Notes: generated from the sequence alone by a model not told the origin. 64,000 nt of DNA from Streptomyces uncialis (GCF_036250755.1 NZ_CP109583.1:2170001-2234000), one strand, 5' to 3'; shown: positions 50,886-60,924, counted from the first letter of the stretch. Numbers and translations are program-made.

Positions 50886-50900
50886 TGAAAATGATTATCA
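50886..50900. promoter_or_regulatory. Zur operator
   Basis: TGAAAATGATTATCA with its flanks (ATAATGAAAATGATTATCACTT) is a near-perfect Zur box, an A/T-rich palindrome of the TGAAAATCATTTTCA type that stands out in this GC-rich DNA. It lies between aztB (minus strand) and aztA (plus strand), so zinc-loaded Zur would repress both directions. Confidence 0.88.
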
Positions 50901-50975
50901 CTTCAACATAGCTTCGTCATGACTTCGTCCGACTTCGGCATGACAGGGCACGGCTTCGACATGGAGGTGCGGCGG

Positions 50976-51791
50976 ATGCGCCGACGGAACACGGCCACGG
51001 ACCGGACGACGACGGGAACGACGGGAGCGCCGACGGACGCGCGGACGAACGCGGCCGGGCCGGTGGCACCGAAGGAGCCCGGCGGCGACGGCACCTGGCG
51101 GATCGGTCTCGACGAGGTGGCGGCGGGCTATCCCGGACATCCTGTGCTGTCGAGGCTCACCGCACGGCTCCCGGCGGCGGCGAACACGGTCCTGGTCGGC
51201 CCGAACGGCTCGGGCAAGTCGACGCTGCTCGCCGTCTTGGCGGGGGTGCGTCCCGTGACCTCGGGCACGGTCACCCATCACGCGGGCGGGCGGCCCGCGT
51301 TCGTCGCACAGCGGGCCGCGGTGCCGGACGCGCTGCCGCTCACCGTCCGGGACACCGTCGCGATGGGCCGCTGGGACCGGCTCGGCCCCTGGCGGCGGAT
51401 GTCCGCGCGCGACCGTTCGGTGGTGGACGCGTGCATGGCACGGCTCGGGATCACCGGCCTCGCCGACCGCCGGCTGGGGGATCTGTCGGGCGGTCAGCGG
51501 CAGCGGGCGCTGGTGGCCCAGGGCCTCGCCCAGGAGTCCGGCCTGCTGCTCCTGGACGAGCCGACGACGGGCCTGGACGCGGCGGCCCGGCGGATCATCA
51601 CGGAGGTCCTGGCGGACGCGGTGGCCGACGGGGTGACGGTGGTCCAGGCGACCCACGACATGACGGCGGCCCGCCGCGCGGACCACTGCCTGCTCCTCGA
51701 CCAGGGCCGGCTCGCGGCCACCGGCCCCCCGGCCACGGTCCTGTCGGACGCGGCGCTGGTACGGGTCTGGGGGCTGGACGGCGACCGATGA
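50976..51791 (+). CDS. aztA: Zinc ABC importer, ATPase
   Basis: This 271-residue ATPase has Walker A GPNGSGKST (~74), the Q-loop AFVAQRAAVP, the signature LSGGQRQRALVAQGLAQE (~172) and Walker B LLLLDEPTTGLD (~192), then H-loop QATHD. ATG 50976 follows GGAGG by 8 nt; ATG 50919 and 50940 are in frame but without a ribosome binding site. It is divergent from the rest of the importer across the Zur box. The first ~40 residues are hydrophilic and Thr/Ala-rich, not typical of the family. Confidence 0.87.
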   Translation: MRRRNTATDRTTTGTTGAPTDARTNAAGPVAPKEPGGDGTWRIGLDEVAAGYPGHPVLSRLTARLPAAANTVLVGPNGSGKSTLLAVLAGVRPVTSGTVTHHAGGRPAFVAQRAAVPDALPLTVRDTVAMGRWDRLGPWRRMSARDRSVVDACMARLGITGLADRRLGDLSGGQRQRALVAQGLAQESGLLLLDEPTTGLDAAARRIITEVLADAVADGVTVVQATHDMTAARRADHCLLLDQGRLAATGPPATVLSDAALVRVWGLDGDR

Positions 51792-51891
51792 GCCGACCGC
51801 GCGACGGTGTTCATCCGGTGCCCGCACCGGTGTTCATCCAGCGCCCGCCACCGTGTCCAGGAGGATTCCCGCCGGTCCCATGTCTCCTGTC

Positions 51892-54432
51892 TCATGGAGC
51901 GGCGGGGTGCTCCGGGGCCGGTCCGGGGCGGGCGGCGGCCTTGAGGGACAGCACCATGGTGAGGCCGCCGCCGGGGGTGTCCTCGGCGGCGAGGGTACCG
52001 CCGACTGCCTCGGTGAACCCCCGGGCGACGGCGAGCCCGAGTCCGACCCCGGCACCGCGCGGGGCGTCACCGTAGCGCTGGAAGGGCTCGAAGATACGGT
52101 CCTTGACCGGGTCGGGCACCCCGGGCCCCCGGTCCACCACCCGGATCTCGACCCGGTCGGCCATCGCGCTGGCCGACACCAGGACGAGCTCGCCGTCCGG
52201 GCTGTACTTGACGGCGTTCTCCACGACGTTGGCGACGGCGCGTTCCAGCAGACCCTTGTCGACGGACACCATCGGCAGCCGCTCCGGTATGTCGAGCAGC
52301 ACGCTCCGCTCCGGGTCCGGCAGCCCGCCGAGGGCCATCGGGACGACCTCCTCCAGGTCGATGTCCCGGATCAGCGGCTGGACGGTGCCGGTCTGGAGGC
52401 GGGACATGTCGAGGAGGTTGCCCACGAGGTGGTCGAGCCGGTCGGCGCCCTCCTCGATCGCGGCGAGGAGTTCCGCCTGGTCGGCGGCCGACCACTCGAC
52501 GTCGTCCGAACGCAGGCTGGACACCGACGCCTTGATCCCGGCGAGCGGAGTGCGCAGATCATGGCTGACGGCGGCGAGCAGCGCGGTACGGATGCGGTTG
52601 CCCTCGTCCAGGGTGCGGGCGCGTCCGGCCTCCTGTTCCAGTCGCTGGCGGTCGAGGAGCACGACGGACTGCGCGGCGAACGCGGCGAGGACCCGGCGGT
52701 CCTCGGCGGGCAGGACCCGTCCGGAGAGCGCGAGCGCCATATGGTCGCCGACCGGCATGTCGACGTCGGCGTCCTCGGGCCGTTCCACCGGGGCGGGGCC
52801 GACGCTGCCCGCGCAGGTCCATGGCTCGCCGTCCCCGGCGCGTTCCAGCAGGGCCACCGACTCCATCGCGAACGTCTCGCGCACCCGCTGGAGCAGTGCG
52901 TCGAGGGTGGTCTCGCCGCGCAGCACACTGCCCGCGAGGAAGGACAGGATCTCCGACTCGGCGCGCAGCCGGGCCGCCTGATGGGTGCGCCGCGCCGCGA
53001 GATCCACCACGGACGCCACCGCCACCGCGACCCCTATGAAGATCACGATGGCGACGATGTTCTCGGGATCCGCGATGGTGAGGGCGCTCAGGGGCGGGGT
53101 GAAGAACCAGTTGAGCAGCAGCGAGCCGAGGACGGCGGAGGTGAGCGCGGGCCACAGCCCGCCGAGCAGGGCCGCGCCGACCGTCAGCGACAGATACAGC
53201 AGCATGTCGTTGGCGAGGCCGACCTCGGGGGCCGCGCTGTGGAGGAGCAGCGTCAGCAGCGCGGGTCCGAGGACCCCGACGAGCCAGCCCTGGACGACCC
53301 GTCGGCGTCCGAGGCGGGCGCCCCGGGCGCCGGGCAGTCCGCGGCCCTTGCCCATCGCGGCATGGGTGACGAGGTGGACGTCGAGGTCGGGGCCCGAGTC
53401 CCGGGCGACGGTGGCGCTGACCCCGGGGCCGAACATGTACTGCCAAGGTCTGCGCCGGGACACCCCGAGGACGATCTGGGTGGCGTTGACCCCGCGCGCG
53501 AAGGCGAGGATGGCGGTGGACACGTCGTCCCCGACGACCTGGTGGTAGGTGCCGCCCATGTCCTCCACGAGGGCGCGCTGGTCCGCGAGTTCCTTCGGGG
53601 AGGCGGCGGTGAGGCCGTCGCTGCGGGAGATGTAGACGGCGAGCACCTCACCGCCCGCGCCCTTCTCCGCGAGCCGCGCGGCACGCCGTATCAACGTCCG
53701 CCCCTCCGGACCGCCCGTGATACCGACCACGATCCGCTCCCGGGAGCCCCATATCTTGGAGACCCGGTGGGCGCTGCGGTACTCCTGGAGGTATTCGTCG
53801 ACCCGGTCGGCGACCCACAGCAGCGCCAGCTCACGCAGCGCCGTCAGGTTCCCCGGCCGGAAATAGTTCGACAACGCCGCGTCGACCTTGTCCGACTTGT
53901 AGATGTTCCCGTGCGCCATCCGACGCCGCAACGCCTGCGGCGACATGTCCACCAACTCGATCTGATCCGCCCGCCGCACCACCTCATCAGGCACCGTCTC
54001 CCGCTGCCGCACCCCCGTGATCGACTCCACCACATCACCCAACGACTCCAGATGCTGGATGTTCACCGTCGACACCACATCAATACCCGCGCCCAGCAAC
54101 TCCGCCACGTCCTGCCACCGCTTGCCGTTCCGCGAACCCGGCACATTCGAATGCGCCAACTCGTCCACCAGCACCACCGCAGGACCCCGCGCCAGCACCG
54201 CGTCCACATCCATCTCCGTGAACACCGCACCCCGATACGAAAGCTCCCGACGCCCCACCTCCTCCAGGCCGTGCAGCATCACCTCCGTACGCGGGCGGCC
54301 GTGATGCTCCACAAAACCCACCACACAGTCCGTACCCCGCTCCACCCGACGATGCGCCTCCGACAACATCGCGTACGTCTTGCCCACACCCGGCGCCGCA
54401 CCGAGATAGATCCGAAGCTTGCCGCGTCCCAT
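51892..54432 (-). CDS. kdpD: Osmosensitive K+ channel sensor histidine kinase KdpD
   Basis: This 846-residue kinase has the full KdpD layout: an N-terminal KdpD domain with Walker A GAAPGVGKT (~11-19) and VVLVDELAH (~86), a USP-like domain (~230-365), four membrane helices (~380-480), a GAF-like region, and a kinase core with the phospho-acceptor in AVSHDLRTPLAG (~620) and the ATP lid VVENAVKYSPDGE and GVGLGLAVARGF. The first ~225 codons use many TTG, GGG, GAT and GTG codons, whereas the rest uses CTG/GGC like its neighbours. It is the last gene of the kdp group, 13 bp after kdpE. Confidence 0.95.
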   Translation of the reverse strand: MGRGKLRIYLGAAPGVGKTYAMLSEAHRRVERGTDCVVGFVEHHGRPRTEVMLHGLEEVGRRELSYRGAVFTEMDVDAVLARGPAVVLVDELAHSNVPGSRNGKRWQDVAELLGAGIDVVSTVNIQHLESLGDVVESITGVRQRETVPDEVVRRADQIELVDMSPQALRRRMAHGNIYKSDKVDAALSNYFRPGNLTALRELALLWVADRVDEYLQEYRSAHRVSKIWGSRERIVVGITGGPEGRTLIRRAARLAEKGAGGEVLAVYISRSDGLTAASPKELADQRALVEDMGGTYHQVVGDDVSTAILAFARGVNATQIVLGVSRRRPWQYMFGPGVSATVARDSGPDLDVHLVTHAAMGKGRGLPGARGARLGRRRVVQGWLVGVLGPALLTLLLHSAAPEVGLANDMLLYLSLTVGAALLGGLWPALTSAVLGSLLLNWFFTPPLSALTIADPENIVAIVIFIGVAVAVASVVDLAARRTHQAARLRAESEILSFLAGSVLRGETTLDALLQRVRETFAMESVALLERAGDGEPWTCAGSVGPAPVERPEDADVDMPVGDHMALALSGRVLPAEDRRVLAAFAAQSVVLLDRQRLEQEAGRARTLDEGNRIRTALLAAVSHDLRTPLAGIKASVSSLRSDDVEWSAADQAELLAAIEEGADRLDHLVGNLLDMSRLQTGTVQPLIRDIDLEEVVPMALGGLPDPERSVLLDIPERLPMVSVDKGLLERAVANVVENAVKYSPDGELVLVSASAMADRVEIRVVDRGPGVPDPVKDRIFEPFQRYGDAPRGAGVGLGLAVARGFTEAVGGTLAAEDTPGGGLTMVLSLKAAARPGPAPEHPAAP

Positions 54433-54445
54433 GTTCCGCTGGCCC

Positions 54446-55126
54446 TCAATTCTCGAAGCGGTAGCCCATGCCGGGTTCGGTGATCAGATAGCGGGGGTGC
54501 GAGGGGTCGGGTTCCAGTTTGCGCCGGAGCTGGGCCAGATAGACCCGGAGGTAGTGCGACTTCCCGCTGTGTGAGGGACCCCAGACCTCGCGCAGCAGTT
54601 CCCGTTGGGCGACGAGACGGCCGGGATTGGTCACCAGGATCTCCAGCAGATGCCATTCGGTGGGGGTGAGACGGATGTCGCGGCCGTCGCGTGCCGCCTT
54701 CTTCGCGACCAGGTCGACGGTGAAGTCGGGGGTCGTGACGACCGGGACGGGCCCCGGGGGCGCGGCGCGGGTGCGGCGGACGGCGGCCCGTAAGCGGGCG
54801 AGGAGTTCGTCCATGCTGAACGGTTTGGTGATGTAGTCGTCAGCGCCCGCGTCCAGGGCGGCGACCTTCTCCTCGGGGGCCCGGCGCGCCGACACCACGA
54901 GCACCGGGGCCGGGCTCCGGCCGCGCAGGGCGCGCAGTACGGCGACCCCGCTCATGTCGGGCAGTCCGAGATCGAGGAGGACGGCGTCCGGGGGGCGCGC
55001 CGCGGCGCGCCGGATCGCGGTGGCGCCGTCCGGTGCGGCGTCGGTGTCGTAGCCGCGGGCTCTCAGGGTGATGACCAGCGCCCGCACGAGTTGGGGATCG
55101 TCCTCCACCACCAGCACCCGGGTCAT
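54446..55126 (-). CDS. kdpE: Response regulator KdpE
   Basis: This 226-residue OmpR-type regulator has a receiver domain with DD at ~9-10, the phospho-acceptor Asp in VLLDLGLPDMSG (~52), and Lys in YITKPF (~101), then a winged helix (~130-226; LTPTEWHLLEILVTNPGRLVAQRELLREVWG by position, LRVYLAQLRRKLE). It activates kdpFABC in known systems. It precedes kdpD, the reverse of the E. coli order. A 12-bp hairpin separates it from kdpC. Confidence 0.94.
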   Translation of the reverse strand: MTRVLVVEDDPQLVRALVITLRARGYDTDAAPDGATAIRRAAARPPDAVLLDLGLPDMSGVAVLRALRGRSPAPVLVVSARRAPEEKVAALDAGADDYITKPFSMDELLARLRAAVRRTRAAPPGPVPVVTTPDFTVDLVAKKAARDGRDIRLTPTEWHLLEILVTNPGRLVAQRELLREVWGPSHSGKSHYLRVYLAQLRRKLEPDPSHPRYLITEPGMGYRFEN

Positions 55127-55172
55127 CGGTGTGCGGCCTCCTCCGTGCGTGTTCGTGTGGGGGGTGTGCGCG

Positions 55173-55200
55173 GCCCGGGGAACCGTGGGGTTCCCCGGGC
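55173..55200 (-). terminator. Strong hairpin between kdpC and kdpE
   Basis: GCCCGGGGAACC (55173-55184) pairs with GGTTCCCCGGGC (55189-55200) around GTGG. Lying inside the operon, it may partly stop transcription or protect the kdpFABC message so that kdpED are made at a lower level. Confidence 0.75.
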
Positions 55201-55208
55201 GTACGCGG

Positions 55209-55874
55209 TCAGCGCCGGGTCAGTTCCCGTAGCGCGATGTTCAGTTCGAGGACGTTCACGGTGGGTTCGCCCATGAAGCCGAGAATGCGGCCGTCCGTGT
55301 GGTCGTCCACGAGCCGCCGTACCTGGTCGACGGGCAGCTTGTTGCGTTCGGCGACCCGGTGGACCTGGAGGTCCGCGTACCGGGGGGAGATCGCCGGGTC
55401 GAGGCCGGAGCCGGAGGAGGTGACCGCTTCGGCGGGCACGTCGGAGGGCCGCACCCGGTGGGTGGCCGTGGAGTTGTCCGCGACGACGGCGGCCCGCGCT
55501 TCCTTGACCTGCTTGATCAGCTCGGGGTTGTCGCCGGCGAGGTTGGTCGCGCCGGACAGCAGCAGCGAGTACTGGGTGTTGACGGAGTTGGTGCCGAGGC
55601 CGTTCTGGGGGCGGCCCTGGAACCAGCGGAGGTCGGCGGCCGGGGTCTCCTCGCCCTTCTTCAGCGGCAGGTTGTACGCCTGGCCGATGAGCGAGGAGCC
55701 GACGACCTTGCCCTCGGAGGTGAGCTCGGAGCCGTTCGCCTTGTCGCGGAACAGGCCCTGGGCCACCCCGGTGACGGCGAGCGGGTAGAGGACGCCGGTG
55801 ATCACGGTCAGCACCAGCAGGGCGCGCAGTCCGGCGCCGAGCAGCCGTGCGGTGTTCGAGACGGATTTGTTCAT
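55209..55874 (-). CDS. kdpC: K+-transporting ATPase subunit C
   Basis: This 221-residue single-span protein has an N-terminal membrane helix (LRALLVLTVITGVLYPLAVTG) and the KdpC domain with SLIGQAYN, YFQ-region variant LRWFQGRPQ, SGATNLAGDNPEL, VPAEAVTSSGSGLDPAISP and NKLPVDQVRRLVDDHT by position. It is the assembly subunit of the high-affinity K+ pump. It starts 6 bp after the kdpB stop. Confidence 0.94.
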   Translation of the reverse strand: MNKSVSNTARLLGAGLRALLVLTVITGVLYPLAVTGVAQGLFRDKANGSELTSEGKVVGSSLIGQAYNLPLKKGEETPAADLRWFQGRPQNGLGTNSVNTQYSLLLSGATNLAGDNPELIKQVKEARAAVVADNSTATHRVRPSDVPAEAVTSSGSGLDPAISPRYADLQVHRVAERNKLPVDQVRRLVDDHTDGRILGFMGEPTVNVLELNIALRELTRR

Positions 55875-55879
55875 GACGG

Positions 55880-58033
55880 TCAGCCGATCCCGGGGATGGT
55901 CGAGATGATCATGTCGATGACCTTGATGCCGATGAAGGGGGCGATCAGTCCGCCGAGTCCGTAGATCCCGAGGTTGCGCCGCAGCAGCTTGTCCGCGCTG
56001 ACCGGCCGGTAGCGGACGCCCTTGAGGGCGAGCGGGACCAGCGCGATGATGACGACCGCGTTGAAGACGACGGCGGACAGGATCGCCGAGTCGGGTGACG
56101 ACAGCCGCATGATGTTCAGGGTGTCGAGGCCCGGGTACACCGCCGCGAACAGTGCCGGGATGATCGCGAAGTACTTCGCGACGTCGTTGGCGATGGAGAA
56201 GGTGGTGAGCGCGCCCCGGGTGATGAGGAGCTGTTTGCCGATCTCCACGATCTCGATGAGCTTGGTGGGGTTGGAGTCCAGGTCCACCATGTTCCCGGCC
56301 TCCTTGGCGGCCGAGGTCCCGGTGTTCATCGCGACGCCCACGTCGGCCTGGGCCAGGGCGGGCGCGTCGTTGGTGCCGTCCCCGGTCATCGCGACGAGTT
56401 TGCCGCCGGCCTGCTCGCGTTTGATGAGGGCCATCTTGTCCTCGGGGGTGGCCTCCGCGAGGAAGTCGTCCACCCCGGCCTCGTCCGCGATGGCCTTGGC
56501 GGTCAGCGGGTTGTCGCCGGTGATCATGACGGTTCTGATGCCCATACGGCGCAGTTCGGCGAACCGTTCGCGCATACCGTCCTTGACGACGTCCTTGAGG
56601 TGGATGACCCCCAGGACCCGGGCCCCTTCGGCGTCCTCGACGGCGACCAGCAGGGGGGTGCCGCCCGCCTCGGAGATCCGCCGGGCGGCGGCGTCGGCGT
56701 CGGGCTGGGCGGTGCCGCCCTGCTCCTGGACCCAGGCGAGTACGGAGCCGGTGGCGCCCTTGCGGATCCTGCGGCCGTCGGTGTCGACGCCGGACATCCG
56801 GGTCTGGGCGGTGAACGCGACCCAGTCGGCGCCGGTCAGCTCGCCCTGATGGCGTTCACGCAGACCGTACTTCTCCTTGGCGAGGACGACGATCGAGCGG
56901 CCCTCGGGGGTCTCGTCGGCGAGCGAGGAGAGCTGTGCCGCGTCCGCGACCTCGGCCTCGGTGGTCCCGGCGACGGGCACGAACTCGGCGGCCTGACGGT
57001 TGCCGAGGGTGATGGTGCCGGTCTTGTCGAGGAGCAGCGTCGACACATCGCCCGCGGCCTCGACCGCGCGGCCGGACATGGCGAGGACGTTGCGCTGCAC
57101 CAGCCGGTCCATGCCCGCGATACCGATCGCGGACAGCAGCGCCCCGATGGTGGTGGGGATCAGACAGACGAGCAGTGCCACGAGGACGACCATGGAGAGG
57201 TCGGCGCCGGCGTGGGCGGCGAACGGCTGGAGGGTCGCGACGGCGAGCAGGAAGACGATGGTGAGCGAGGCGAGCAGGATGTTCAGCGCGATCTCGTTCG
57301 GGGTCTTCTGCCGGGCCGCGCCCTCGACCAGGGCGATCATCCGGTCGATGAAGGTCTCGCCGGGCTTGGTCGTGATCTTGATGACGATCCGGTCGGAGAG
57401 GACCTTGGTGCCGCCGGTGACGGCCGAGCGGTCGCCGCCGGACTCCCGGATGACGGGCGCGGACTCGCCGGTGATGGCGGACTCGTCGACCGAGGCGACC
57501 CCTTCGACGACGTCCCCGTCGCCGGGGATGATGTCGCCGGCCTCGCACACCACCAGGTCACCGACGCGCAGGTCGGTGCCGGGCACCCGCTCCTCGTAGC
57601 GGCCCTCCGCGCCGAGGCGGCGGGCGACGGTGTCGGTCTTCGCCTTGCGCAGCGTGTCGGCCTGGGCCTTGCCGCGCCCCTCGGCGACGGCTTCGGCGAG
57701 GTTGGCGAAGACGACGGTGAGCCACAGCCAGGCGGAGATGGCCCAGCCGAACCAGTCGCCGGGGTCCGCCAGGGAGAACCCGGTGGTCAGCACCGAGCCG
57801 ACGAGGACCACGAACATCACGGGCGACTTGACCATCACCCGGGGGTCGAGCTTGCGGAAGGCGTCGGGCAGCGACTTCAGGACCTGGCGCGGGTCGAACA
57901 GACCCGCGCCGACGCGCCCCGCGTCCTTGTGTCCGGTGGTGACGTCCTGGTGGGGCGCCCGGGTCGGGGATGCGCCGGGGGGCGCGGGAGCTGTCATGGG
58001 GTCACCTGGGAGGTCATCGGTACGGGTGTTCAT
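55880..58033 (-). CDS. kdpB: K+-transporting P-type ATPase subunit B
   Basis: This 717-residue P-type ATPase couples ATP hydrolysis to K+ uptake. It shows [13 protein letters not shown], the phosphorylated Asp in [14 protein letters not shown] (~residue 340), [18 protein letters not shown] and [24 protein letters not shown] 58033 shares one base with the kdpA stop (TGATG) and follows GAAGGGC. The first ~50 residues are hydrophilic (Asp/Pro/Ala-rich) and longer than in E. coli. Confidence 0.95.
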   Translation of the reverse strand: MNTRTDDLPGDPMTAPAPPGASPTRAPHQDVTTGHKDAGRVGAGLFDPRQVLKSLPDAFRKLDPRVMVKSPVMFVVLVGSVLTTGFSLADPGDWFGWAISAWLWLTVVFANLAEAVAEGRGKAQADTLRKAKTDTVARRLGAEGRYEERVPGTDLRVGDLVVCEAGDIIPGDGDVVEGVASVDESAITGESAPVIRESGGDRSAVTGGTKVLSDRIVIKITTKPGETFIDRMIALVEGAARQKTPNEIALNILLASLTIVFLLAVATLQPFAAHAGADLSMVVLVALLVCLIPTTIGALLSAIGIAGMDRLVQRNVLAMSGRAVEAAGDVSTLLLDKTGTITLGNRQAAEFVPVAGTTEAEVADAAQLSSLADETPEGRSIVVLAKEKYGLRERHQGELTGADWVAFTAQTRMSGVDTDGRRIRKGATGSVLAWVQEQGGTAQPDADAAARRISEAGGTPLLVAVEDAEGARVLGVIHLKDVVKDGMRERFAELRRMGIRTVMITGDNPLTAKAIADEAGVDDFLAEATPEDKMALIKREQAGGKLVAMTGDGTNDAPALAQADVGVAMNTGTSAAKEAGNMVDLDSNPTKLIEIVEIGKQLLITRGALTTFSIANDVAKYFAIIPALFAAVYPGLDTLNIMRLSSPDSAILSAVVFNAVVIIALVPLALKGVRYRPVSADKLLRRNLGIYGLGGLIAPFIGIKVIDMIISTIPGIG

Positions 58034-59694
58034 CACGCCAGCCCTTCGGCCAGCGGGCCGAGGGCCAGCGCCGGGAAGTAGGTCAGACCGGTGATGATGA
58101 GGACGGTTCCGGCGAGCAGCCCGGTGAACAGCGGCTTCTCGGTGCGGAGGGTGCCGGCCGTGGCCGGTACGGGCTGCTGCTCGGCGAGCGATCCGGCGAG
58201 CGCGAGGACGAACACCATGGGGAGGAAGCGGCCGAGCAGCATCGCGAGGCCGATCGTGGTGTTGTACCAGGGGGTGTCGGCGCCGAGTCCGGCGAACGCG
58301 GAGCCGTTGTTGTTGGCGCCGGAGGTGTACGCGTAGAGGACCTCGGAGAAGCCGTGCGCGCCGGGGTTGAGCATCGAGTCGGCCGGGGTCGGCAGGGCCA
58401 TCGCGGCGGCGGTGAAGCCGAGGACGAGTGCCGGGGTGACGAGGATGTACAGGGCCGCGAACTTGATCTGGCGGGTGCCGATCTTCTTGCCCAGGTACTC
58501 GGGGGTGCGGCCGACCATCAGTCCGGCGATGAACACGGCGATGATCGCCATGATGAGCATCCCGTACAGCCCGGAGCCGACCCCGCCGGGCGCGATCTCG
58601 CCGAGCATCATGCCGAGCATGGTGATGCCGCCGCCGAGCCCGGTGTACGAGGAGTGGAAGGAGTCGACCGCGCCGGTGGAGGTGAGGGTCGTGGACACCG
58701 CGAAGATCGCGGAGGCGCCGATCCCGAACCGGGTCTCCTTGCCCTCCATCGCGCCGCCCGCGATCTCGTAGGCGGGCGAGCGGTGGGCGAACTCGGTCCA
58801 CCACATCAGGGCGATGAAGGCGACCCAGATGGTGACCATCGTGCCGAGGATCGCGTAGCCCTGGCGCACCGAGCCGACCATGGTGCCGAAGGTGCGGGTG
58901 ATCGAGAAGGGGATCACCAGGATCAGGAAGATCTCGAAGAGGTTCGAGAACGCGTCGGGGTTCTCGAAGGGATGCGCGGAGTTGGCGTTGAAGTAGCCGC
59001 CGCCGTTGGTGCCGAGTTCCTTGATCGCTTCCTGCGAGGCGACGGCACCGCCGTTCCACTGCTGGCTGCCGCCGGTGAACTGGCCCACCTCGTGGATACC
59101 GGCGAAGTTCTGGAGGGCGCCGCAGGCCACGAGCACGATCGCGCCGACCGCGGCGAGCGGCAGCAGGATACGGACCACGCCGCGCACCAGGTCGGCCCAG
59201 AAGTTGCCGAGTTCACCGGTGCGGGAGCGGGCGAAGCCGCGTACCAGGGCGACCGCGACGGCCATGCCGACGGCGGCGGACACGAAGTTCTGCACGGCGA
59301 GGCCGCCGGTCTGCACGACATGGCCCATGGCCTGTTCGCCGTAGTACGACTGCCAGTTGGTGTTGGAGACGAACGAGGCGGCCGTGTTGAACGCCTGGTC
59401 CGGGTCGATCGAGGCGAAGCCGAGGGAGCCGGGCAGGCTGCCCTGGACGCGTTGCAGCAGATAGAGGAAGAGGACGCCCACGGCCGAGAAGGCGAGGACC
59501 CCGCGCAGATAGGCGGGCCAGCGCATCTCGGCGCTCGGGTTGGCGCCGATGCCTTTGTAGATCCACTTCTCGACGCGCAGATGTCTGCCGGAGGAGTAGA
59601 CCCGGGCCATGTGGTCGCCCAGGGGGCGGTGGACCAGTGCGAGCGCGGCCATCAGCGCCAGCAACTGGAGCACTCCGGCGAGTTCGGAGCTCAT
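58033..59694 (-). CDS. kdpA: K+-transporting ATPase subunit A
   Basis: This 553-residue channel-like subunit has about ten membrane helices and the four K+-filter-type repeats, seen at [39 protein letters not shown], a third near [19 protein letters not shown] and a fourth near [20 protein letters not shown] 59694 is 7 bp after kdpF. It forms the ion path of the Kdp complex. Confidence 0.95.
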   Translation of the reverse strand: MSSELAGVLQLLALMAALALVHRPLGDHMARVYSSGRHLRVEKWIYKGIGANPSAEMRWPAYLRGVLAFSAVGVLFLYLLQRVQGSLPGSLGFASIDPDQAFNTAASFVSNTNWQSYYGEQAMGHVVQTGGLAVQNFVSAAVGMAVAVALVRGFARSRTGELGNFWADLVRGVVRILLPLAAVGAIVLVACGALQNFAGIHEVGQFTGGSQQWNGGAVASQEAIKELGTNGGGYFNANSAHPFENPDAFSNLFEIFLILVIPFSITRTFGTMVGSVRQGYAILGTMVTIWVAFIALMWWTEFAHRSPAYEIAGGAMEGKETRFGIGASAIFAVSTTLTSTGAVDSFHSSYTGLGGGITMLGMMLGEIAPGGVGSGLYGMLIMAIIAVFIAGLMVGRTPEYLGKKIGTRQIKFAALYILVTPALVLGFTAAAMALPTPADSMLNPGAHGFSEVLYAYTSGANNNGSAFAGLGADTPWYNTTIGLAMLLGRFLPMVFVLALAGSLAEQQPVPATAGTLRTEKPLFTGLLAGTVLIITGLTYFPALALGPLAEGLA

Positions 59695-59701
59695 ATCCGT
59701 C

Positions 59702-59791
59702 TCAGAACCTCTCCGGGTAGATGAGGGCGAGGACGAGATAGCCCAGCAGGGCGGCGGCCACGAGCAGGCCGACGATGTTCTCGGCGGTCAC
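59702..59791 (-). CDS. kdpF: Kdp complex small subunit F
   Basis: This 29-residue peptide, [19 protein letters not shown] followed by [10 protein letters not shown], is a single membrane helix with the KdpF C-terminal YPERF. GTG 59791 overlaps the stop of the upstream 27-residue peptide (GTGA). KdpF stabilises the Kdp complex in E. coli. Confidence 0.9.
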   Translation of the reverse strand: MTAENIVGLLVAAALLGYLVLALIYPERF

Positions 59792-59871
59792 AGCTTCGCC
59801 ACCCCCTTGGCGACGAGTGCCACCAGTGCGAAGACAGCGATCGTGGTGACGACGAAGGCCACGTCGGCCAT
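59788..59871 (-). CDS. 27-residue membrane peptide ahead of kdpF
   Basis: ATG 59871 opens a 27-residue frame, MADVAFVVTTIAVFALVALV followed by AKGVAKL, with a good AGGAG 8 nt upstream and a GTGA overlap with kdpF. It is a single membrane helix with an acidic N-terminus and basic C-terminus. By position it is the first gene of the kdp operon and is translationally coupled to kdpF, so it may be an extra Kdp subunit or a regulator of the complex. It is easily missed because of its size. Confidence 0.75.
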   Translation of the reverse strand: MADVAFVVTTIAVFALVALVAKGVAKL

Positions 59872-60172
59872 CGTGAACTCCTGAGTGAGAGACAAATGCG
59901 TCAGCCGGATGAGCGGACTTTCCGAGGAAACCGCCTTCCCGGGCGTCGGCGGTCCGCGTTGACGCGCCTCTTACGGCGCTGTGCACCGTATTGACGGCTC
60001 CCATACGGGTCGCCTTCGCTCGCGCTTGTGAGGTCCGTCCGGCTGGACGCACTCGTCCCTGTGCCGTCGCTTCCTCGGTCCGTCCGGCTGGACGCGCTTG
60101 CGCCTGTGCCGTCGCTTCCTAGGTCTGTCCGGGTGGACGGACTTCGTTCCTGTGCCGTCGCTCGGTGGGTTC

Positions 60173-60369
60173 GCGCAGTTCCCCGCGCCCCTTTTGGGGC
60201 GCCTCCTGTCGGTTCTTCGGGTCGGTGCCGGTCGGGATTCTCCGTCCTCGATCCGACACGCTCGGTAACACGTCCAGTGGTCCGACTGAAGAGCATCGGA
60301 GTCTGCGAGCAGAGATTCCCGCCCACCCCCTCCCGCAGCAGGGCGAGTCCGCGAGGAGGGTGGTTCAAC
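60173..60369 (-). repeat. Dispersed core repeat, copy 2 (inverted)
   Basis: Read on the minus strand it matches copy 1 from GTTGAACC to GGGGAACTGCGC, including CTGCGGGAGGGGGTGGGCGG, GCAGACTCCGATGCTCTTCA and GAGGACGGAGAATCCCGACC. The two copies are inverted relative to each other and about 17.2 kb apart, so recombination between them would invert the M48, azt and kdp genes. Confidence 0.75.
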
Positions 60370-60750
60370 CCCACCCGGGGCTGATGCCGGCCACCCGCAG
60401 CCTGAGAACAGCCCCAGGCGGGCGCCCCCAAAGGGGCGCGGGGAACTGCGCGAAGACGAGGGCGGACCCGCACCCGAAGAGCGACCGCAAGGGGGCACCA
60501 CCCAGGGGCGCGAGGAACTGCGCACCCACGAACGGCCCGCACGGGAACAGGTACGTCCAGGTGGGGAACCCCAGGGGCGCGGGGAACTGCGCACCCACCG
60601 AGCGACGGCACAGGAACGAAGTGCGTCCACCCGGACGGACCTCAGAAGCGCAAGCGAAGGCGACCCGCGGGGAACTGCGCACCCCACGCACGACCCGGGC
60701 CCGCAAGATCGTCCCGGGTGGTGCCGAGCGGTGCTCTCGAATCCCGTATC

Positions 60751-60782
60751 CGCTGATCAGAGGCTTGCGGCCTTGATCAGCG
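60751..60782. repeat. 9-bp inverted repeat at the edge of the accessory cluster
   Basis: CGCTGATCA (60751-60759) and TGATCAGCG (60774-60782) are perfect arms around 14 nt. It marks the end of the repeat-rich kilobase and lies shortly before a gene remnant. Confidence 0.5.
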
Positions 60783-60924
60783 TGACCTCTGGTCCACCCC
60801 GTGCACCTCCGTCCGCTCACGCACGGCTCACGCACGCTGGACGCGTCAGCGCGGACGCCGCACGCGACGCGGCTTCCTTCGCCCTCTACGTCGACAGTTA
60901 CAGCACGGGAGCGCGCGCTGCCTG

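Larger units (their letters stand above)
59872..60924. repeat. Repeat-rich intergenic kilobase 2
   Basis: Apart from the kdp promoter zone at its left end, no gene is supported. From ~60,010 it repeats GTCCGTCCGGCTGGACGCAC-like units, GTGCCGTCGCTTCCT and GCGCAGTTCCCCGCGCCCC elements, first in one orientation and, after ~60,420, in the other. The core 60173-60369 is the inverted partner of 42739-42934. The right end carries a CGCTGATCA/TGATCAGCG inverted repeat. Confidence 0.78.

Noticed and set aside
50919..50975. Longer aztA start at ATG 50919
   Set aside because: No ribosome binding site precedes it; ATG 50976 has GGAGG at the right distance.
51853..54483. An 876-residue open frame on the plus strand
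   Set aside because: It is antisense to kdpD, whose domains and motifs are complete on the other strand.
60720..60790. tRNA fragment or phage attachment site
   Set aside because: A T-loop-like CGAATCC is present but no acceptor or anticodon stem can be drawn, and no integrase gene is seen. Only the inverted repeat is reported.
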